From NCBI RefSeq assembly GCF_027257935.1, contig NZ_JANZKW010000003.1, forward strand, positions 1-64,000: a stretch of DNA of 64,000 nucleotides, in the 5' to 3' direction. Below are positions 1 to 8,565 of this stretch, piece by piece. Each line of letters starts with the position of its first letter. The stretch's first letter is position 1. The position numbers were made by a program, and so were the translations under genes. Under the pieces are notes generated by a model. It searched no databases, was not told the DNA's origin, and worked only from the letters and a program-made list of their open reading frames with translations. Source of the stretch: Chitinimonas sp. BJYL2. GTDB lineage: Bacteria > Pseudomonadota > Gammaproteobacteria > Burkholderiales > Chitinimonadaceae.

Positions 1-2
1 TT

Positions 3-118
3 TGCTTGGCGGCCATAGCGCCTTGGACCCACGCCTTCCCATCTCGAACAGGACCGTGAAACGAGGCCGCGCCGATGATAGTGCGGATTCCCGTGTGAAA
101 GTAGGTCACCGCCAGGCT
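3..118 (+). rRNA. rrf: 5S ribosomal RNA
   Basis: The sequence has the 5S pattern: a 5' arm around GCTTGGCGGCCATAGCG, the central GAAACGAGGCC and CCGATGATAGTG segments, and a closing GTAGGTCACCGCCAGGC that pairs with the 5' arm. It resembles betaproteobacterial 5S RNA in length and in these conserved blocks. An intrinsic terminator follows at once, so this is the end of an rRNA operon whose 16S and 23S genes lie before the window. End positions are accurate to a few bases. Confidence 0.93.
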
Positions 119-130
119 ACCCTATACAAA

Positions 131-163
131 AACCCCAGCTAATCAGCTGGGGTTTTTTGTTTT
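131..163 (+). terminator. Intrinsic terminator of the rRNA operon
   Basis: A perfect 10-bp stem (AACCCCAGCT with AGCTGGGGTT, loop AATC) is followed by a T-rich run. It lies 12 bases after the 5S RNA. The remaining stretch to the first gene at 290 shows nothing else that can be named with confidence. Confidence 0.92.
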
Positions 164-289
164 GGTAGTATCTTCCCCTTTGTCGCCGACGCTAACGGTC
201 GGGGTACATGCCGGTATCGTCATCAAGATGAACAAATTGATCCGATATGCTGTCATTACCAAAGATCGCGTCACAAGGATGGATCGACC

Positions 290-1150
290 ATGCTCTACCC
301 CGAATTGTTCTCCTCACTCGAAAAAGCACGCTGGGATATGCAGCGCGATATCCCTTGGGAGCAGTTTGATGCTGCTTTACTGACTGATGAGCAGGCACAA
401 ACCATCAAGCTCAATGCCATTACCGAGTGGTCTGCCTTGCCAGCCACCGAGATGTTCCTGCGTGACAATCGGGATGACAGCGACTTTTCTGCCTTCATGT
501 CCATCTGGTTTTATGAAGAGCAGAAACACGCCTTGGTCATGATGGAGTATTTGCGCCGCTTCCGCCCTGACCTTGCACCATCGGAAGCCGAGTTGCATGC
601 AGTACGATTCGAGTTTGATCCGGCGCCTCCGCTGGAAACCCTGATGCTGCATTTCTGTGGCGAAGTTCGTCTGACGCAGTGGTATCGACGTGCTTCCGAG
701 TGGCATACCGAACCGGTCATCAAGCATATCTACAAGACGCTCTCGCAAGACGAGGCACGCCACGGCGGTGCTTATCTCAAATACATGAAGCGCGCGATCG
801 ATCGCCTTGGCGACGAGGCGAGGCATGCATTTGCGAAAATCGGCGTCTTGATGGCGGCCAGCAGCAAGGCCAGCAAGCCGCTCCATCCGACGAATCTGCA
901 TGTGAACCAGTCGTTGTTCCCGAATGATACCGTTCAGAGCCGCCTCCCCGACCCTGGCTGGTTGGAGCGTTGGCTTGATCAGCAGATCCACTTCGACAAG
1001 GAGTGGGAGGCGCGTGTGGTTGGCGGCATCTTGCGCAATATGTCGAACCTGTTTGACCGTACATTTGAAACGGCCAGTCAACTTAATCTCTATCGCAAGG
1101 AACTGCAGCGCCAGCTCGGGCAGGCCCCAGCCGTGCTGGCCAGCACTTGA
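290..1150 (+). CDS. Ferritin-like di-iron protein, acyl-ACP desaturase family
   Basis: A 286-residue soluble protein carrying a full set of di-iron ligands spaced as in the stearoyl-ACP desaturase/ferritin-like superfamily: E46, E77-x-x-H80 (in EEQKH), E125 (in GEVRLTQW) and E155-x-x-H158 (in DEARH). There are no membrane segments or signal peptide. Plant-type acyl-ACP desaturases are longer, so this is a short bacterial relative; a fatty-acyl oxidation is likely but the substrate cannot be read from sequence. An AAGGA ribosome site lies about 10 bases before the ATG. The gene ends just before rfaE2, suggesting co-transcription. Ferritin-like oxygenases of other function remain possible. Confidence 0.78.
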   Translation: MLYPELFSSLEKARWDMQRDIPWEQFDAALLTDEQAQTIKLNAITEWSALPATEMFLRDNRDDSDFSAFMSIWFYEEQKHALVMMEYLRRFRPDLAPSEAELHAVRFEFDPAPPLETLMLHFCGEVRLTQWYRRASEWHTEPVIKHIYKTLSQDEARHGGAYLKYMKRAIDRLGDEARHAFAKIGVLMAASSKASKPLHPTNLHVNQSLFPNDTVQSRLPDPGWLERWLDQQIHFDKEWEARVVGGILRNMSNLFDRTFETASQLNLYRKELQRQLGQAPAVLAST

Positions 1151-1158
1151 ATAAATTC

Positions 1159-1665
1159 ATGAGTCCTTATGCCACGCCTGATTTTGAGTCGAAGATTTGT
1201 CCGCCAGAGCAGTTGCTCGAGCGCCTGAACGACTTGCCCCGCCCCCTCGTTTTTACCAACGGCTGTTTTGACATCCTGCATCGCGGGCATGTCACTTATC
1301 TGGCGCAAGCCCGTGCGTTGGGCGCCGCCATGGTGGTGGCATTGAATACCGATGCCTCCGTACGCAGGCAGGGCAAGGGAGACGACCGCCCGATCAATCC
1401 GCTGGAAAATCGTGCTGCAGTCATGGCAGCACTGGCAGCCTGCGATCTGGTGACCTGGTTCGACGCCGATACGCCGCTTGATCTCATCCTGGCCGTGCGC
1501 CCGGATGTGCTGGTCAAGGGGGGAGACTGGGCGCCTGACAAGATTGTGGGCAGTGCGGATGTGTTGGCGCGCGGAGGCAGCGTGCACTCCATCCCGTTCC
1601 TGTTTGATACCTCGACCACGGCAACCCTGAAGAAGATACGTGCGCAGGATGAGGCAAGTCGCTGA
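1159..1665 (+). CDS. rfaE2: D-glycero-beta-D-manno-heptose 1-phosphate adenylyltransferase
   Basis: A nucleotidyltransferase-fold enzyme that adenylates heptose 1-phosphate to give the ADP-heptose precursor of the LPS inner core. The signature is TNGCFDILHRGH, with the HxGH nucleotide motif at residues 41-44, and a TSTTATLKKI segment near the end standing for the family's second ATP-contact motif. At 168 residues it is the stand-alone second half of the fused HldE protein; the kinase half is not in this window. A TTG at 1147 could extend it by four residues, but the ATG at 1159 is the simpler start. The stop overlaps the start of the next gene (TGATG), implying translational coupling. Confidence 0.92.
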   Translation: MSPYATPDFESKICPPEQLLERLNDLPRPLVFTNGCFDILHRGHVTYLAQARALGAAMVVALNTDASVRRQGKGDDRPINPLENRAAVMAALAACDLVTWFDADTPLDLILAVRPDVLVKGGDWAPDKIVGSADVLARGGSVHSIPFLFDTSTTATLKKIRAQDEASR

Positions 1666-2987
1666 TGAGTGCTGCCAATTCAACTGCGCTTTTTGACTTC
1701 ATCGAGGATTTCCAGCGGCAAGGCCTGACTGAACCTCAGCTGTTGTGGCAGCTGGCCGTCTTGTTGCTGGGTGGCGTGCTGGCCTGGCTGTTGGCGGCAG
1801 CGCTATCTCCCAGGCTACGAAAAGCGGCGGGTGATCGCTGGCGCGCCGGCTCGAACGGTGTCGCCAACGTGCTGTTTCCGATGTGTTTCTGGCTTGGCGT
1901 TGAGTTGGCGCTGGCGGTATGGCATTCCGCTCATCCGCTGACGTTGCTGCGCTTGTCGGCCAGCCTGCTGTCTGCCTGGGTCATCGTTCGGACCGTGGCG
2001 CACTTGTTGCAGCAATCCTTCGTACAGTCTGGCTGGGTCAATCGCGCCTTGCGACCCCTCTCTGCCTTGATCTGGCTGGTCTATGCCCTGCATATCACCG
2101 GTGTACTGCCGGATATCAAGCAGATGCTGGACGGGATTGCCCTGCCCTTGGGTAAGCAACATGTTTCGCTGCTGACCGTGCTGAACGGATTGGTGTCGAT
2201 TGCTGTCACCCTGCTGCTGGCAATGTGGCTGGGCCGCTTGCTGGAACAGCGTGTCATGGCGGCAACCACCGTCGATATCAGCGTGCGGGTCGTCATGACC
2301 AAGGTGGCGCGCACGGCGTTGGTTGTTCTGGGTGTGATTGTCGCGCTGCCTTTGGTGGGTATTGATCTCACCGTCCTCTCGGTATTCGGTGGTGCCTTGG
2401 GTGTCGGCTTGGGCTTCGGTTTACAGAAGATTGCCAGCAACTATGTATCCGGCTTCATCATCCTGCTCGATGGTTCGGTTCGCATCGGCGATCTGGTCAA
2501 TATCGATGGCCGTCAGGGCATCATCTCGCAGATTACCTCCCGTTACGTGGTACTCAAGCTCGGTGATGGCAGCGAGGCCATCATTCCCAATGAAGCGCTG
2601 ATTACGTCGACCGTGCTGAACTTGTCGCATTCGGACAAGCTCTTGCGCGTGGTCCTGCCGGTACAGGTGGCCTATGGTTCGGATCTGGAGCGCATTTCCA
2701 CCATCTTGGTGGACCTTGCCCGGGCCCAGCCCAGGGTGCTTGAGGAGCCGGCGCCGCAAGCCTTGATCAAGGCATTCGGCGAGAACGGCATCGATGTCGA
2801 GCTCGCCATCTGGATTGCTGATTCGGATCAGGGAACCGTTGTGCTGCGTTCCGATCTGAACAAACAGATCTGGTCGGCATTCCGGGCTGAGGGTATCGAG
2901 ATCCCCTATCCGCGCCGTGATGTGCAGTTCATCAAGGCCCCGATTGATCGGGATCAAACTCCGGCTGTCGGTTCGAGCGCGCGCTAG
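1665..2987 (+). CDS. MscS-family mechanosensitive channel
   Basis: A 440-residue inner-membrane protein with about six hydrophobic segments followed by a soluble C-terminal domain. The Gly/Ala-rich pore helix and start of the beta domain lie at residues 241-280, with GGALGVGLGFGLQKIASNY followed by SGFIILLDGSVRIGD, typical of MscS. It is longer than E. coli MscS (286 residues) because of extra N-terminal membrane helices, as in the YbdG/YnaI-type subfamilies. It probably releases solutes on hypo-osmotic shock. The start overlaps the rfaE2 stop. Confidence 0.92.
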   Translation: MSAANSTALFDFIEDFQRQGLTEPQLLWQLAVLLLGGVLAWLLAAALSPRLRKAAGDRWRAGSNGVANVLFPMCFWLGVELALAVWHSAHPLTLLRLSASLLSAWVIVRTVAHLLQQSFVQSGWVNRALRPLSALIWLVYALHITGVLPDIKQMLDGIALPLGKQHVSLLTVLNGLVSIAVTLLLAMWLGRLLEQRVMAATTVDISVRVVMTKVARTALVVLGVIVALPLVGIDLTVLSVFGGALGVGLGFGLQKIASNYVSGFIILLDGSVRIGDLVNIDGRQGIISQITSRYVVLKLGDGSEAIIPNEALITSTVLNLSHSDKLLRVVLPVQVAYGSDLERISTILVDLARAQPRVLEEPAPQALIKAFGENGIDVELAIWIADSDQGTVVLRSDLNKQIWSAFRAEGIEIPYPRRDVQFIKAPIDRDQTPAVGSSAR

Positions 2988-3047
2988 GCAAGCGATAGGG
3001 CGTAGAATCCGCCCCGTTTGTACTGTGTACCTTGAAAAGGGAATTCC

Positions 3048-4244
3048 ATGCTCTCATGGCTCAATGGTCTGATTGATCTGCCTTGGTGGGGTTATATCGT
3101 GGTCGCCTTGGTGCTGACCCATATCACCATCGCATCCGTCACCATCTTCTTGCATCGTCACCAAGCGCATCGTGCGCTGGACCTGCATCCGATTGCCAGT
3201 CATTTTTTCCGCTTCTGGCTCTGGCTGACTACCGGTATGGTCACCAAAGAGTGGGCGGCCATACACCGCAAGCACCATGCACGCTGCGAGACGCCGGAAG
3301 ATCCGCACAGCCCGCAAGTGCTGGGTATCAAGAAGGTCCTGCTGGAAGGTTCGGAGCTATATCGCGCCGAATCCAAAAACAAGGAAACTCTGGAGAAGTT
3401 CGGTCACGGCACCCCCGATGACTGGCTAGAACGTCATCTCTACACGCCACACAGCGTGTGGGGCGTGGTCACCATGGCCATCATCGATGGACTTCTGTTC
3501 GGTGCCAACGGTATCTGGATCTGGGCGGTGCAGATGATCTGGATTCCGGTGACGGCAGCGGGCATCATCAACGGTATTGGTCACTACTGGGGCTACCGCA
3601 ACTTCGAGAATGAAGATGCCTCCCGCAATATCGTGCCTTGGGGCATCCTGATCGGTGGCGAAGAGCTGCACAATAATCACCATACCTTCGGTACGTCGGC
3701 CAAGCTGTCCAACAAGGCTTGGGAGTTCGATATCGGCTGGCTGTATATCCGCATTCTCGAAACCTTTGGTCTGGCCAAAGTGCGTCGCGTGGCACCCGCC
3801 GTGCGTGCTATCGAGGCCAAGTCGCAGGCGGATTTCGATACCCTTCAGGCAATCATTGCCAATCGCTACGAGATTGCCTCGGCGTATGCGCGTCAACTCA
3901 AGGCCACCGTGTCTGCCGAGATCGAGCAGATGCGCCAGCGTGCGCACAATCGCCCGCAGGTGGATTTCAATCTGCAACGCGCCATGAAGCGCTGGCTCAA
4001 GCAGGACCGCAAGGACACGCCGGTGCAGGATCAGGCGCATCTGGACGCGCTGCTGGCCGAGTCCAAGGTGCTGGAAACCGTTTACAGCATGCGCCAGGAG
4101 CTGACCTTGCTGTGGGAGCGCTCCTCCGCTTCCAAGGAACAGTTGCTCAAACAGTTGCAGGATTGGTGCGCGCGTGCCGAGGCCAGCGGCATTGAAGCGC
4201 TACGCGAATTCTCGCTGCGCTTGCGTGGTACTGCGCTCGCCTGA
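3048..4244 (+). CDS. Membrane acyl desaturase with ISL3-transposase-like C-terminus
   Basis: An integral membrane fatty-acid desaturase of the delta-9 type. Three histidine boxes are present: H36-H38-H41 (HRHQAH), HRKHH at 73-77 and HNNHH at 208-212, with hydrophobic segments around residues 15-35, 50-65, 135-155 and 160-175. The catalytic domain ends near residue 240. A further 155 charged, helical residues follow, and residues 332-394 resemble the C-terminal helical segment of ISL3-family transposases (for example WCARAEASGIEALREF). A GAAAAGGG ribosome site precedes the ATG. The gene is apparently monocistronic, with a terminator right after it. Confidence 0.9.
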   Translation: MLSWLNGLIDLPWWGYIVVALVLTHITIASVTIFLHRHQAHRALDLHPIASHFFRFWLWLTTGMVTKEWAAIHRKHHARCETPEDPHSPQVLGIKKVLLEGSELYRAESKNKETLEKFGHGTPDDWLERHLYTPHSVWGVVTMAIIDGLLFGANGIWIWAVQMIWIPVTAAGIINGIGHYWGYRNFENEDASRNIVPWGILIGGEELHNNHHTFGTSAKLSNKAWEFDIGWLYIRILETFGLAKVRRVAPAVRAIEAKSQADFDTLQAIIANRYEIASAYARQLKATVSAEIEQMRQRAHNRPQVDFNLQRAMKRWLKQDRKDTPVQDQAHLDALLAESKVLETVYSMRQELTLLWERSSASKEQLLKQLQDWCARAEASGIEALREFSLRLRGTALA

Positions 4245-4264
4245 TTGAGCACGTATCATCCAGA

Positions 4265-4295
4265 GGGCGGCCCGATGGCCGCCCTTTTGTTTTTT
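4265..4295 (+). terminator. Intrinsic terminator after the membrane desaturase
   Basis: An 8-bp GC-rich stem (GGGCGGCC with GGCCGCCC, loop CGAT) followed by TTTTGTTTTTT. It sits between the desaturase and the RidA gene. Confidence 0.9.
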
Positions 4296-4310
4296 CAGGA
4301 AAGCTGATTC

Positions 4311-4661
4311 ATGTCCATCCAGCGCTATCACATTGGTCCGCGCATGTCGGAAATTGTCGTCCACAACAATACGGTTTATCTGGCCGGACAGGTTGCCGAT
4401 CAGCAGCTCTATGCCGGCACGGGTGCGCAAACGGTCGAGGTGCTCTCGCTGATTGATACTCTGCTGGCTGAAGTGGGCAGTGCCAAGGACAAGATCCTGT
4501 CCGCGCAGATATGGCTGGCGGATATGGATGACTATGATGAGATGAATACCGCCTGGACCGCCTGGGTGCCCGAGGGTCATGCGCCTGTGCGAGCCACTGT
4601 CGAGGCCAAGCTGGCTGCGCCGGAGTATCGGGTCGAGATCAAAGTCATCGCGGCGCTCTAA
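4311..4661 (+). CDS. RidA/YjgF/Rid-family protein
   Basis: A 116-residue protein of the RidA superfamily, in which members hydrolyse reactive enamine/imine intermediates released by PLP enzymes. It has the usual length and fold pattern: an opening ...IVVHNNTVYLAGQVA, a central helix with SAKDKILSAQIWLADM and the closing VEAKLAAPEYRVEIKVIAAL. A conserved arginine falls at APVRATVEAK. The exact Rid subfamily, and hence activity, cannot be assigned by eye. It is followed closely by marC. Confidence 0.88.
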   Translation: MSIQRYHIGPRMSEIVVHNNTVYLAGQVADQQLYAGTGAQTVEVLSLIDTLLAEVGSAKDKILSAQIWLADMDDYDEMNTAWTAWVPEGHAPVRATVEAKLAAPEYRVEIKVIAAL

Positions 4662-4704
4662 GGCCGCTCCGAGCAACTGCTCTCTTTCTGGAGTCAATCC
4701 GCCT

Positions 4705-5322
4705 ATGGAAACCTCCTCCTTTATTTCCGCCACCATCCTGCTGATCCTGGTGACCGATCCGCTGGGGAACATCCCCTTGTTCATCGGGCTGCTGCGCCAG
4801 GTCGATCCGGCGCGGCGACGCCGCATCATCATCCGCGAAGTACTCTTAGCTACGGCGATCCTGCTGTTCTTCCTGTTCTTTGGTCAGCGTGTGCTGGATG
4901 TCATGCATCTCAGTGAGACATCGCTGGGTATTGCTGGCGGGGTGATCCTGTTCCTGATTGCCCTGAAGATGATCTTCCCTCATCCGGAAGGGGCGTTTGC
5001 GCATCAGGTCAAAGGCGAGCCTTTCCTGGTGCCCTTGGCGATTCCCTTCATCGCCGGGCCTTCGGCGATGGCGACGGTCCTGCTGCTCGTTTCCCGCGAA
5101 CCGGACCGCATGTGGGAGTGGATTGGCGCACTCCTGGTGGCGATGAGCGTGTCTGCGGTAGTGCTTGGCTTTGCCGAAAAGATTGCCGATTTTCTGGGCG
5201 AGCAGGTCACGATGGCCTTTGAGCGGCTGATGGGGCTGATCCTGACAGCGATCGCGATCGAGATGCTGCTGGCGGGTATCCAGAAGTTTGTCCTGCAGCT
5301 GCATCACGCTGCGCCCGTATAA
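4705..5322 (+). CDS. MarC family integral membrane protein
   Basis: A 205-residue hydrophobic protein with about six transmembrane segments and the MarC/YhgN hallmarks: an N-terminal ILVTDPLGNIPLF and a central PLAIPFIAGPSAMATVLLL. Family function is unsettled; the old link to multiple antibiotic resistance is not supported. An in-frame start at 4579 would overlap the RidA gene with an implausible Arg/Ser-rich lead, so the ATG at 4705, with a CTGGAG site 12 bases before, is chosen. Confidence 0.9.
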   Translation: METSSFISATILLILVTDPLGNIPLFIGLLRQVDPARRRRIIIREVLLATAILLFFLFFGQRVLDVMHLSETSLGIAGGVILFLIALKMIFPHPEGAFAHQVKGEPFLVPLAIPFIAGPSAMATVLLLVSREPDRMWEWIGALLVAMSVSAVVLGFAEKIADFLGEQVTMAFERLMGLILTAIAIEMLLAGIQKFVLQLHHAAPV

Positions 5323-5323
5323 T
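5318..5323 (+). promoter_or_regulatory. Possible -10 element for rpiA
   Basis: A consensus TATAAT spans the marC stop codon and lies about 30 bases before the rpiA start. No good -35 hexamer is seen at 16-18 bases upstream, so this is only a candidate. Confidence 0.28.
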
Positions 5324-5352
5324 GGCGGTCTGATCGATCATAGGAGCCTGAC

Positions 5353-6009
5353 ATGACCCTGGATGACATGAAGCGTGCCGCAGCGCAGGCCGCCATCGCA
5401 CACATCCCCGATAACTGTGTGGTGGGTGTCGGGACCGGCTCCACGGCCAACCACTTCATTGATGCGCTGGCCACGATCAAGGGTCGTATCGAGGGTGCTG
5501 TAGCCAGTTCCGAAGCCTCGGCGGCGCGGCTCAAGCAGCACGGCATTGCCGTTTTCGATTTGAACGCGGTAGACAAGCTTCCGGTCTACGTGGATGGCGC
5601 CGACGAGATCAATCACTATCTGCACGCGATCAAGGGCGGTGGTGCCGCGCTGACGCGGGAAAAGATTGTAGCCGCCGTCGCCGACAAGTTCATTTGCATT
5701 GCCGATGAGACCAAGCTGGTGGATGTGCTGGGCCGCTTCCCGTTGCCCGTGGAAGTGATCCCCATGGCGCGCAGCCATGTCGCCCGCCAACTGGTTTTGC
5801 TGGGCGGCCGACCGGTGTATCGTGAGGGCGTGGTGACCGACAATGGCAATGTGATTCTGGATGTTCACGGCATGCAGATTGCCGAACCCGGCAAACTGGA
5901 AGGCGAGATCAACCAGATTGTTGGCGTGGTCACCAATGGACTGTTTGCCCGCCGGCGCGCGGATGTGCTCCTGCTCGGCAGCGCGCAGGGCGTCAAGACG
6001 CTGACCTGA
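5353..6009 (+). CDS. rpiA: Ribose-5-phosphate isomerase A
   Basis: Interconverts ribose 5-phosphate and ribulose 5-phosphate in the pentose phosphate pathway. The 218-residue protein has the family's phosphate-binding [12 protein letters not shown], the catalytic-region YVDGADEI and [11 protein letters not shown], and a closing [17 protein letters not shown]. Length matches the usual 219 residues. An AGGAG ribosome site lies 8 bases before the ATG. Confidence 0.97.
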   Translation: MTLDDMKRAAAQAAIAHIPDNCVVGVGTGSTANHFIDALATIKGRIEGAVASSEASAARLKQHGIAVFDLNAVDKLPVYVDGADEINHYLHAIKGGGAALTREKIVAAVADKFICIADETKLVDVLGRFPLPVEVIPMARSHVARQLVLLGGRPVYREGVVTDNGNVILDVHGMQIAEPGKLEGEINQIVGVVTNGLFARRRADVLLLGSAQGVKTLT

Positions 6010-6107
6010 TCGCAGCAAACCGTAAGAAAACTGTCACCGAAAATTCGTTTGGCGCATTGCTACGCACATGCCAAGCTTGATACCGGGTCGCACGAGGGTT
6101 TAACCGC

Positions 6108-6815
6108 ATGTCTGAACATATTTCGAAGCAGTTTGATATCGAGCTTGAAGCTGCTCGCGCCAAGATTCTGGCCATGGCCGGTTTGGTGGAGGAACAGTTC
6201 CGCGATGCCATGAAGGCACTGGAGACGGGTAACCCCGAGCTGATCAACAAGGTTGAAGAAACCGAAAAGCGCGTCAACGCGCTGCATATCGAAATCGACG
6301 ATGATTGCATGCATATCATCGCGCGCCGCCAGCCTGCAGCCAGCGATCTGCGCATGGTGCTCACCGTGAACAAGGCGGTGAATGATCTGGAACGTATCGG
6401 CGACAAGGCCGCCAAGATTGCCGGCCGCGCCCGCCTGATTTACGAGGCAGGTCGTGTCAATGTGCCGCGGATGTCGGATCTGAGCTACCAGGCCGGTATC
6501 GCACTGACCATGCTGCGCTCGGCCTTCGATGGCTTTGCCCGTCTGGACCCGAGCGTGGCCAGCCAGGTCGCGCGCGAGGACATCAAGCTGGATGAGGAGT
6601 TCAAGGCCATCCAGCGCCAGCTGATTACCTACATGATGGAAGACCCTCGCACCATCAGCCTGGCGCTCGAAATCATCGAGATCGCCAAGGCCATCGAGCG
6701 TGTGGGTGACCATGCCAAGAACGTGGCGGAATACGTGGTGTATCTGGTCAAGGGCATCGATATTCGTCATAGCGCCCTCGAAGAAATCGAACAGATCGAG
6801 AAGCAAAGCTCCTGA
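6108..6815 (+). CDS. phoU: Phosphate-signalling regulator PhoU
   Basis: A 235-residue helical protein made of two PhoU three-helix repeats, each with the metal-binding E/DxxxD pattern (VNDLERIGDKAAKIA and AKAIERVGDHAKNVAEYV). PhoU links the Pst transporter to the PhoR-PhoB two-component system and affects polyphosphate levels. No pst genes are near; the next gene is ppx, a meaningful pairing. A lone CTGTCAC at 6031 resembles half a Pho box, but no second repeat at the right spacing is convincing. Confidence 0.96.
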   Translation: MSEHISKQFDIELEAARAKILAMAGLVEEQFRDAMKALETGNPELINKVEETEKRVNALHIEIDDDCMHIIARRQPAASDLRMVLTVNKAVNDLERIGDKAAKIAGRARLIYEAGRVNVPRMSDLSYQAGIALTMLRSAFDGFARLDPSVASQVAREDIKLDEEFKAIQRQLITYMMEDPRTISLALEIIEIAKAIERVGDHAKNVAEYVVYLVKGIDIRHSALEEIEQIEKQSS

Positions 6816-6840
6816 TTCTGTTGTACCAAGTCGCAAGCCA

Positions 6841-6872
6841 GCCCCGTGCCAGTGCGCGGGGCTTGTCTTTTG
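6841..6872 (+). terminator. Terminator between phoU and ppx
   Basis: Stem GCCCCGTGC with GCGCGGGGC (one G-T pair), loop CAGT, followed by TTGTCTTTTG. It separates phoU from ppx, so ppx probably also has its own promoter or is read through. Confidence 0.75.
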
Positions 6873-6915
6873 TGGTGCCGGTTCCGACAATCCGCCCATA
6901 CCAGCCAGCCAAGAA

Positions 6916-8430
6916 ATGCCCATGAGCCCCACGCACACGATTGCCGCGGTCGATCTCGGTTCCAACAGCTTCCGCCTGCAAGTCGCCCGCGTGGTCGACG
7001 ATCAGGTTTATCCACTGGATGCGCTCAAGGACACGGTACGCTTTGCCGCTGCCCTGGATAACCGTGATGAGCTTGATGAGAAGGGCCAGACGCGCGCACT
7101 GGCGGCCTTGGCCCGTTTTGGCGAGCGTTTGCGAGGCATGCCGCGCGAGCATGTGCGGGTGGTGGCGACCAATACGCTGCGGGTGGCCCGCAACGCGGCC
7201 GACTTCCTGCCCAAGGCTGAGGCGGCACTGGGTTTCCCCATTGAGGTGATTGCCGGGCGCGAAGAAGCGCGGTTGATTTACATCGGCGCTGCACACAGCC
7301 TCCCGGCCAGCAAGGAGAAGCGTCTGGTCGTGGATATCGGTGGTGGCTCCACCGAATTCATCGTCGGCCAGCAGTTCAAGCCGCTCAAGACCGAAAGTCT
7401 GTTGATGGGCTGTGTCAGTTACAGCCTCAAGTTCTTTCCCGATGGCAAGCTCACCGCGCGTGCCTTCCGTGATGCCGAGCTGGCCGCACGTTCGGAGCTG
7501 CAGGCCATCGTGCAGGATTTCAATCAAGCGCACTGGCAATTGGCCATCGGCACCTCCGGGACTGCCCGTTCGCTTTCCGACATCATGGAACTCAATGACC
7601 TGAGCAGCGGAGGGATCACGCTCGATGGCATGGAAAAGCTGCGCGCCATCATGCTAAAGGCCGGCCATATCGATGCGGTCCAGCTCAATGGTTTACGTGC
7701 AGACAGGCGTCCGGTCTTGCCCGGCGGTTTTGCCATCATGGCCGCCGTATTTGCCGAGCTGGGTGTCGAGAAGATGGGCATCACGCTGGGCGCCTTGCGA
7801 GATGGCGTGCTCTACGATCTTCTGGGGCGTCAGCATCATCGTGATCTGCGTGACGTGACGGTGACGCAGTTCAAGCGTCGCTATCACATCGATATGGCGC
7901 AGCAGGCGCGTGTGTCTGCGTTGGCGGAGACGTTCTATCGGCAGATGGCCCACAGCCTGCAGATTGACCCCGAGGCGGACCTGAACTTGCTGCTCTGGGC
8001 TGCGCGGCTGCATGAGATCGGTCTGACGGTCTCGCATTCGAGTTATCACAAACACTCCGCCTACATACTCCAGCACGCGGACATGCCCGGTTTTTCCAGT
8101 CATGAGCAAGCCAGGCTCGCGCTGCTGGTATTGGGCCACAAGGGTGGCCTCAAGAAGCTCGGCAGCGGCCATGCACCGGATCGCTGGGCGCGGGTGATGG
8201 CGCTGCGACTGGCGGTATTGTGTTGCCGCAGCCGCATTGACCGTGAGCCGCCCCCCATCTCCCTGGCGGCCATCAAGAACGGTTTCAGCCTGTCAGCCCC
8301 GGATGACTGGCTGGCCGCCAACCCCCTGACCCACACGGCCTTGATTCAGGAAGCCGAGGAGTGGCGCGAGATTGGCCAGTCGCTGTCCTTGTCGCCCAAC
8401 TTTGGCCGCTGGGACAAGGCCGGCGCCTGA
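6916..8430 (+). CDS. ppx: Exopolyphosphatase (Ppx/GppA family)
   Basis: A 504-residue ASKHA-fold phosphatase that removes terminal phosphate from polyphosphate, or from pppGpp in GppA relatives. The N-terminal motif is AAVDLGSNSFRLQVARV; the P-loop is VVDIGGGSTEFIVG; the C-terminal HD-like helical region holds WAARLHEIGLTVSHSSYHKH. The upstream in-frame extension to 6700 runs through phoU and the terminator, so ATG 6916 (or 6922) is the start. Domain length supports Ppx of about 500 residues; Ppx and GppA cannot be separated with certainty, but adjacency to phoU favours Ppx. Confidence 0.93.
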   Translation: MPMSPTHTIAAVDLGSNSFRLQVARVVDDQVYPLDALKDTVRFAAALDNRDELDEKGQTRALAALARFGERLRGMPREHVRVVATNTLRVARNAADFLPKAEAALGFPIEVIAGREEARLIYIGAAHSLPASKEKRLVVDIGGGSTEFIVGQQFKPLKTESLLMGCVSYSLKFFPDGKLTARAFRDAELAARSELQAIVQDFNQAHWQLAIGTSGTARSLSDIMELNDLSSGGITLDGMEKLRAIMLKAGHIDAVQLNGLRADRRPVLPGGFAIMAAVFAELGVEKMGITLGALRDGVLYDLLGRQHHRDLRDVTVTQFKRRYHIDMAQQARVSALAETFYRQMAHSLQIDPEADLNLLLWAARLHEIGLTVSHSSYHKHSAYILQHADMPGFSSHEQARLALLVLGHKGGLKKLGSGHAPDRWARVMALRLAVLCCRSRIDREPPPISLAAIKNGFSLSAPDDWLAANPLTHTALIQEAEEWREIGQSLSLSPNFGRWDKAGA

Positions 8431-8565
8431 GGCTTGTCGCGCCCATGCCGCAGCGCTGGGCGATAAGGCAACGAATTCGCGCTATCTCCCTGTTTTCGTA
8501 GTGGGAAACGGCAGTCTCGCATAGAATCGCGCCCTTCGATTCAGGGGTGGCCTCAGGAGAGAGTA

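Noticed and set aside
6020-6050. Pho box before phoU
   Set aside because: Only one CTGTCAC heptamer is clear; the 11-base-spaced partner is missing on both sides.
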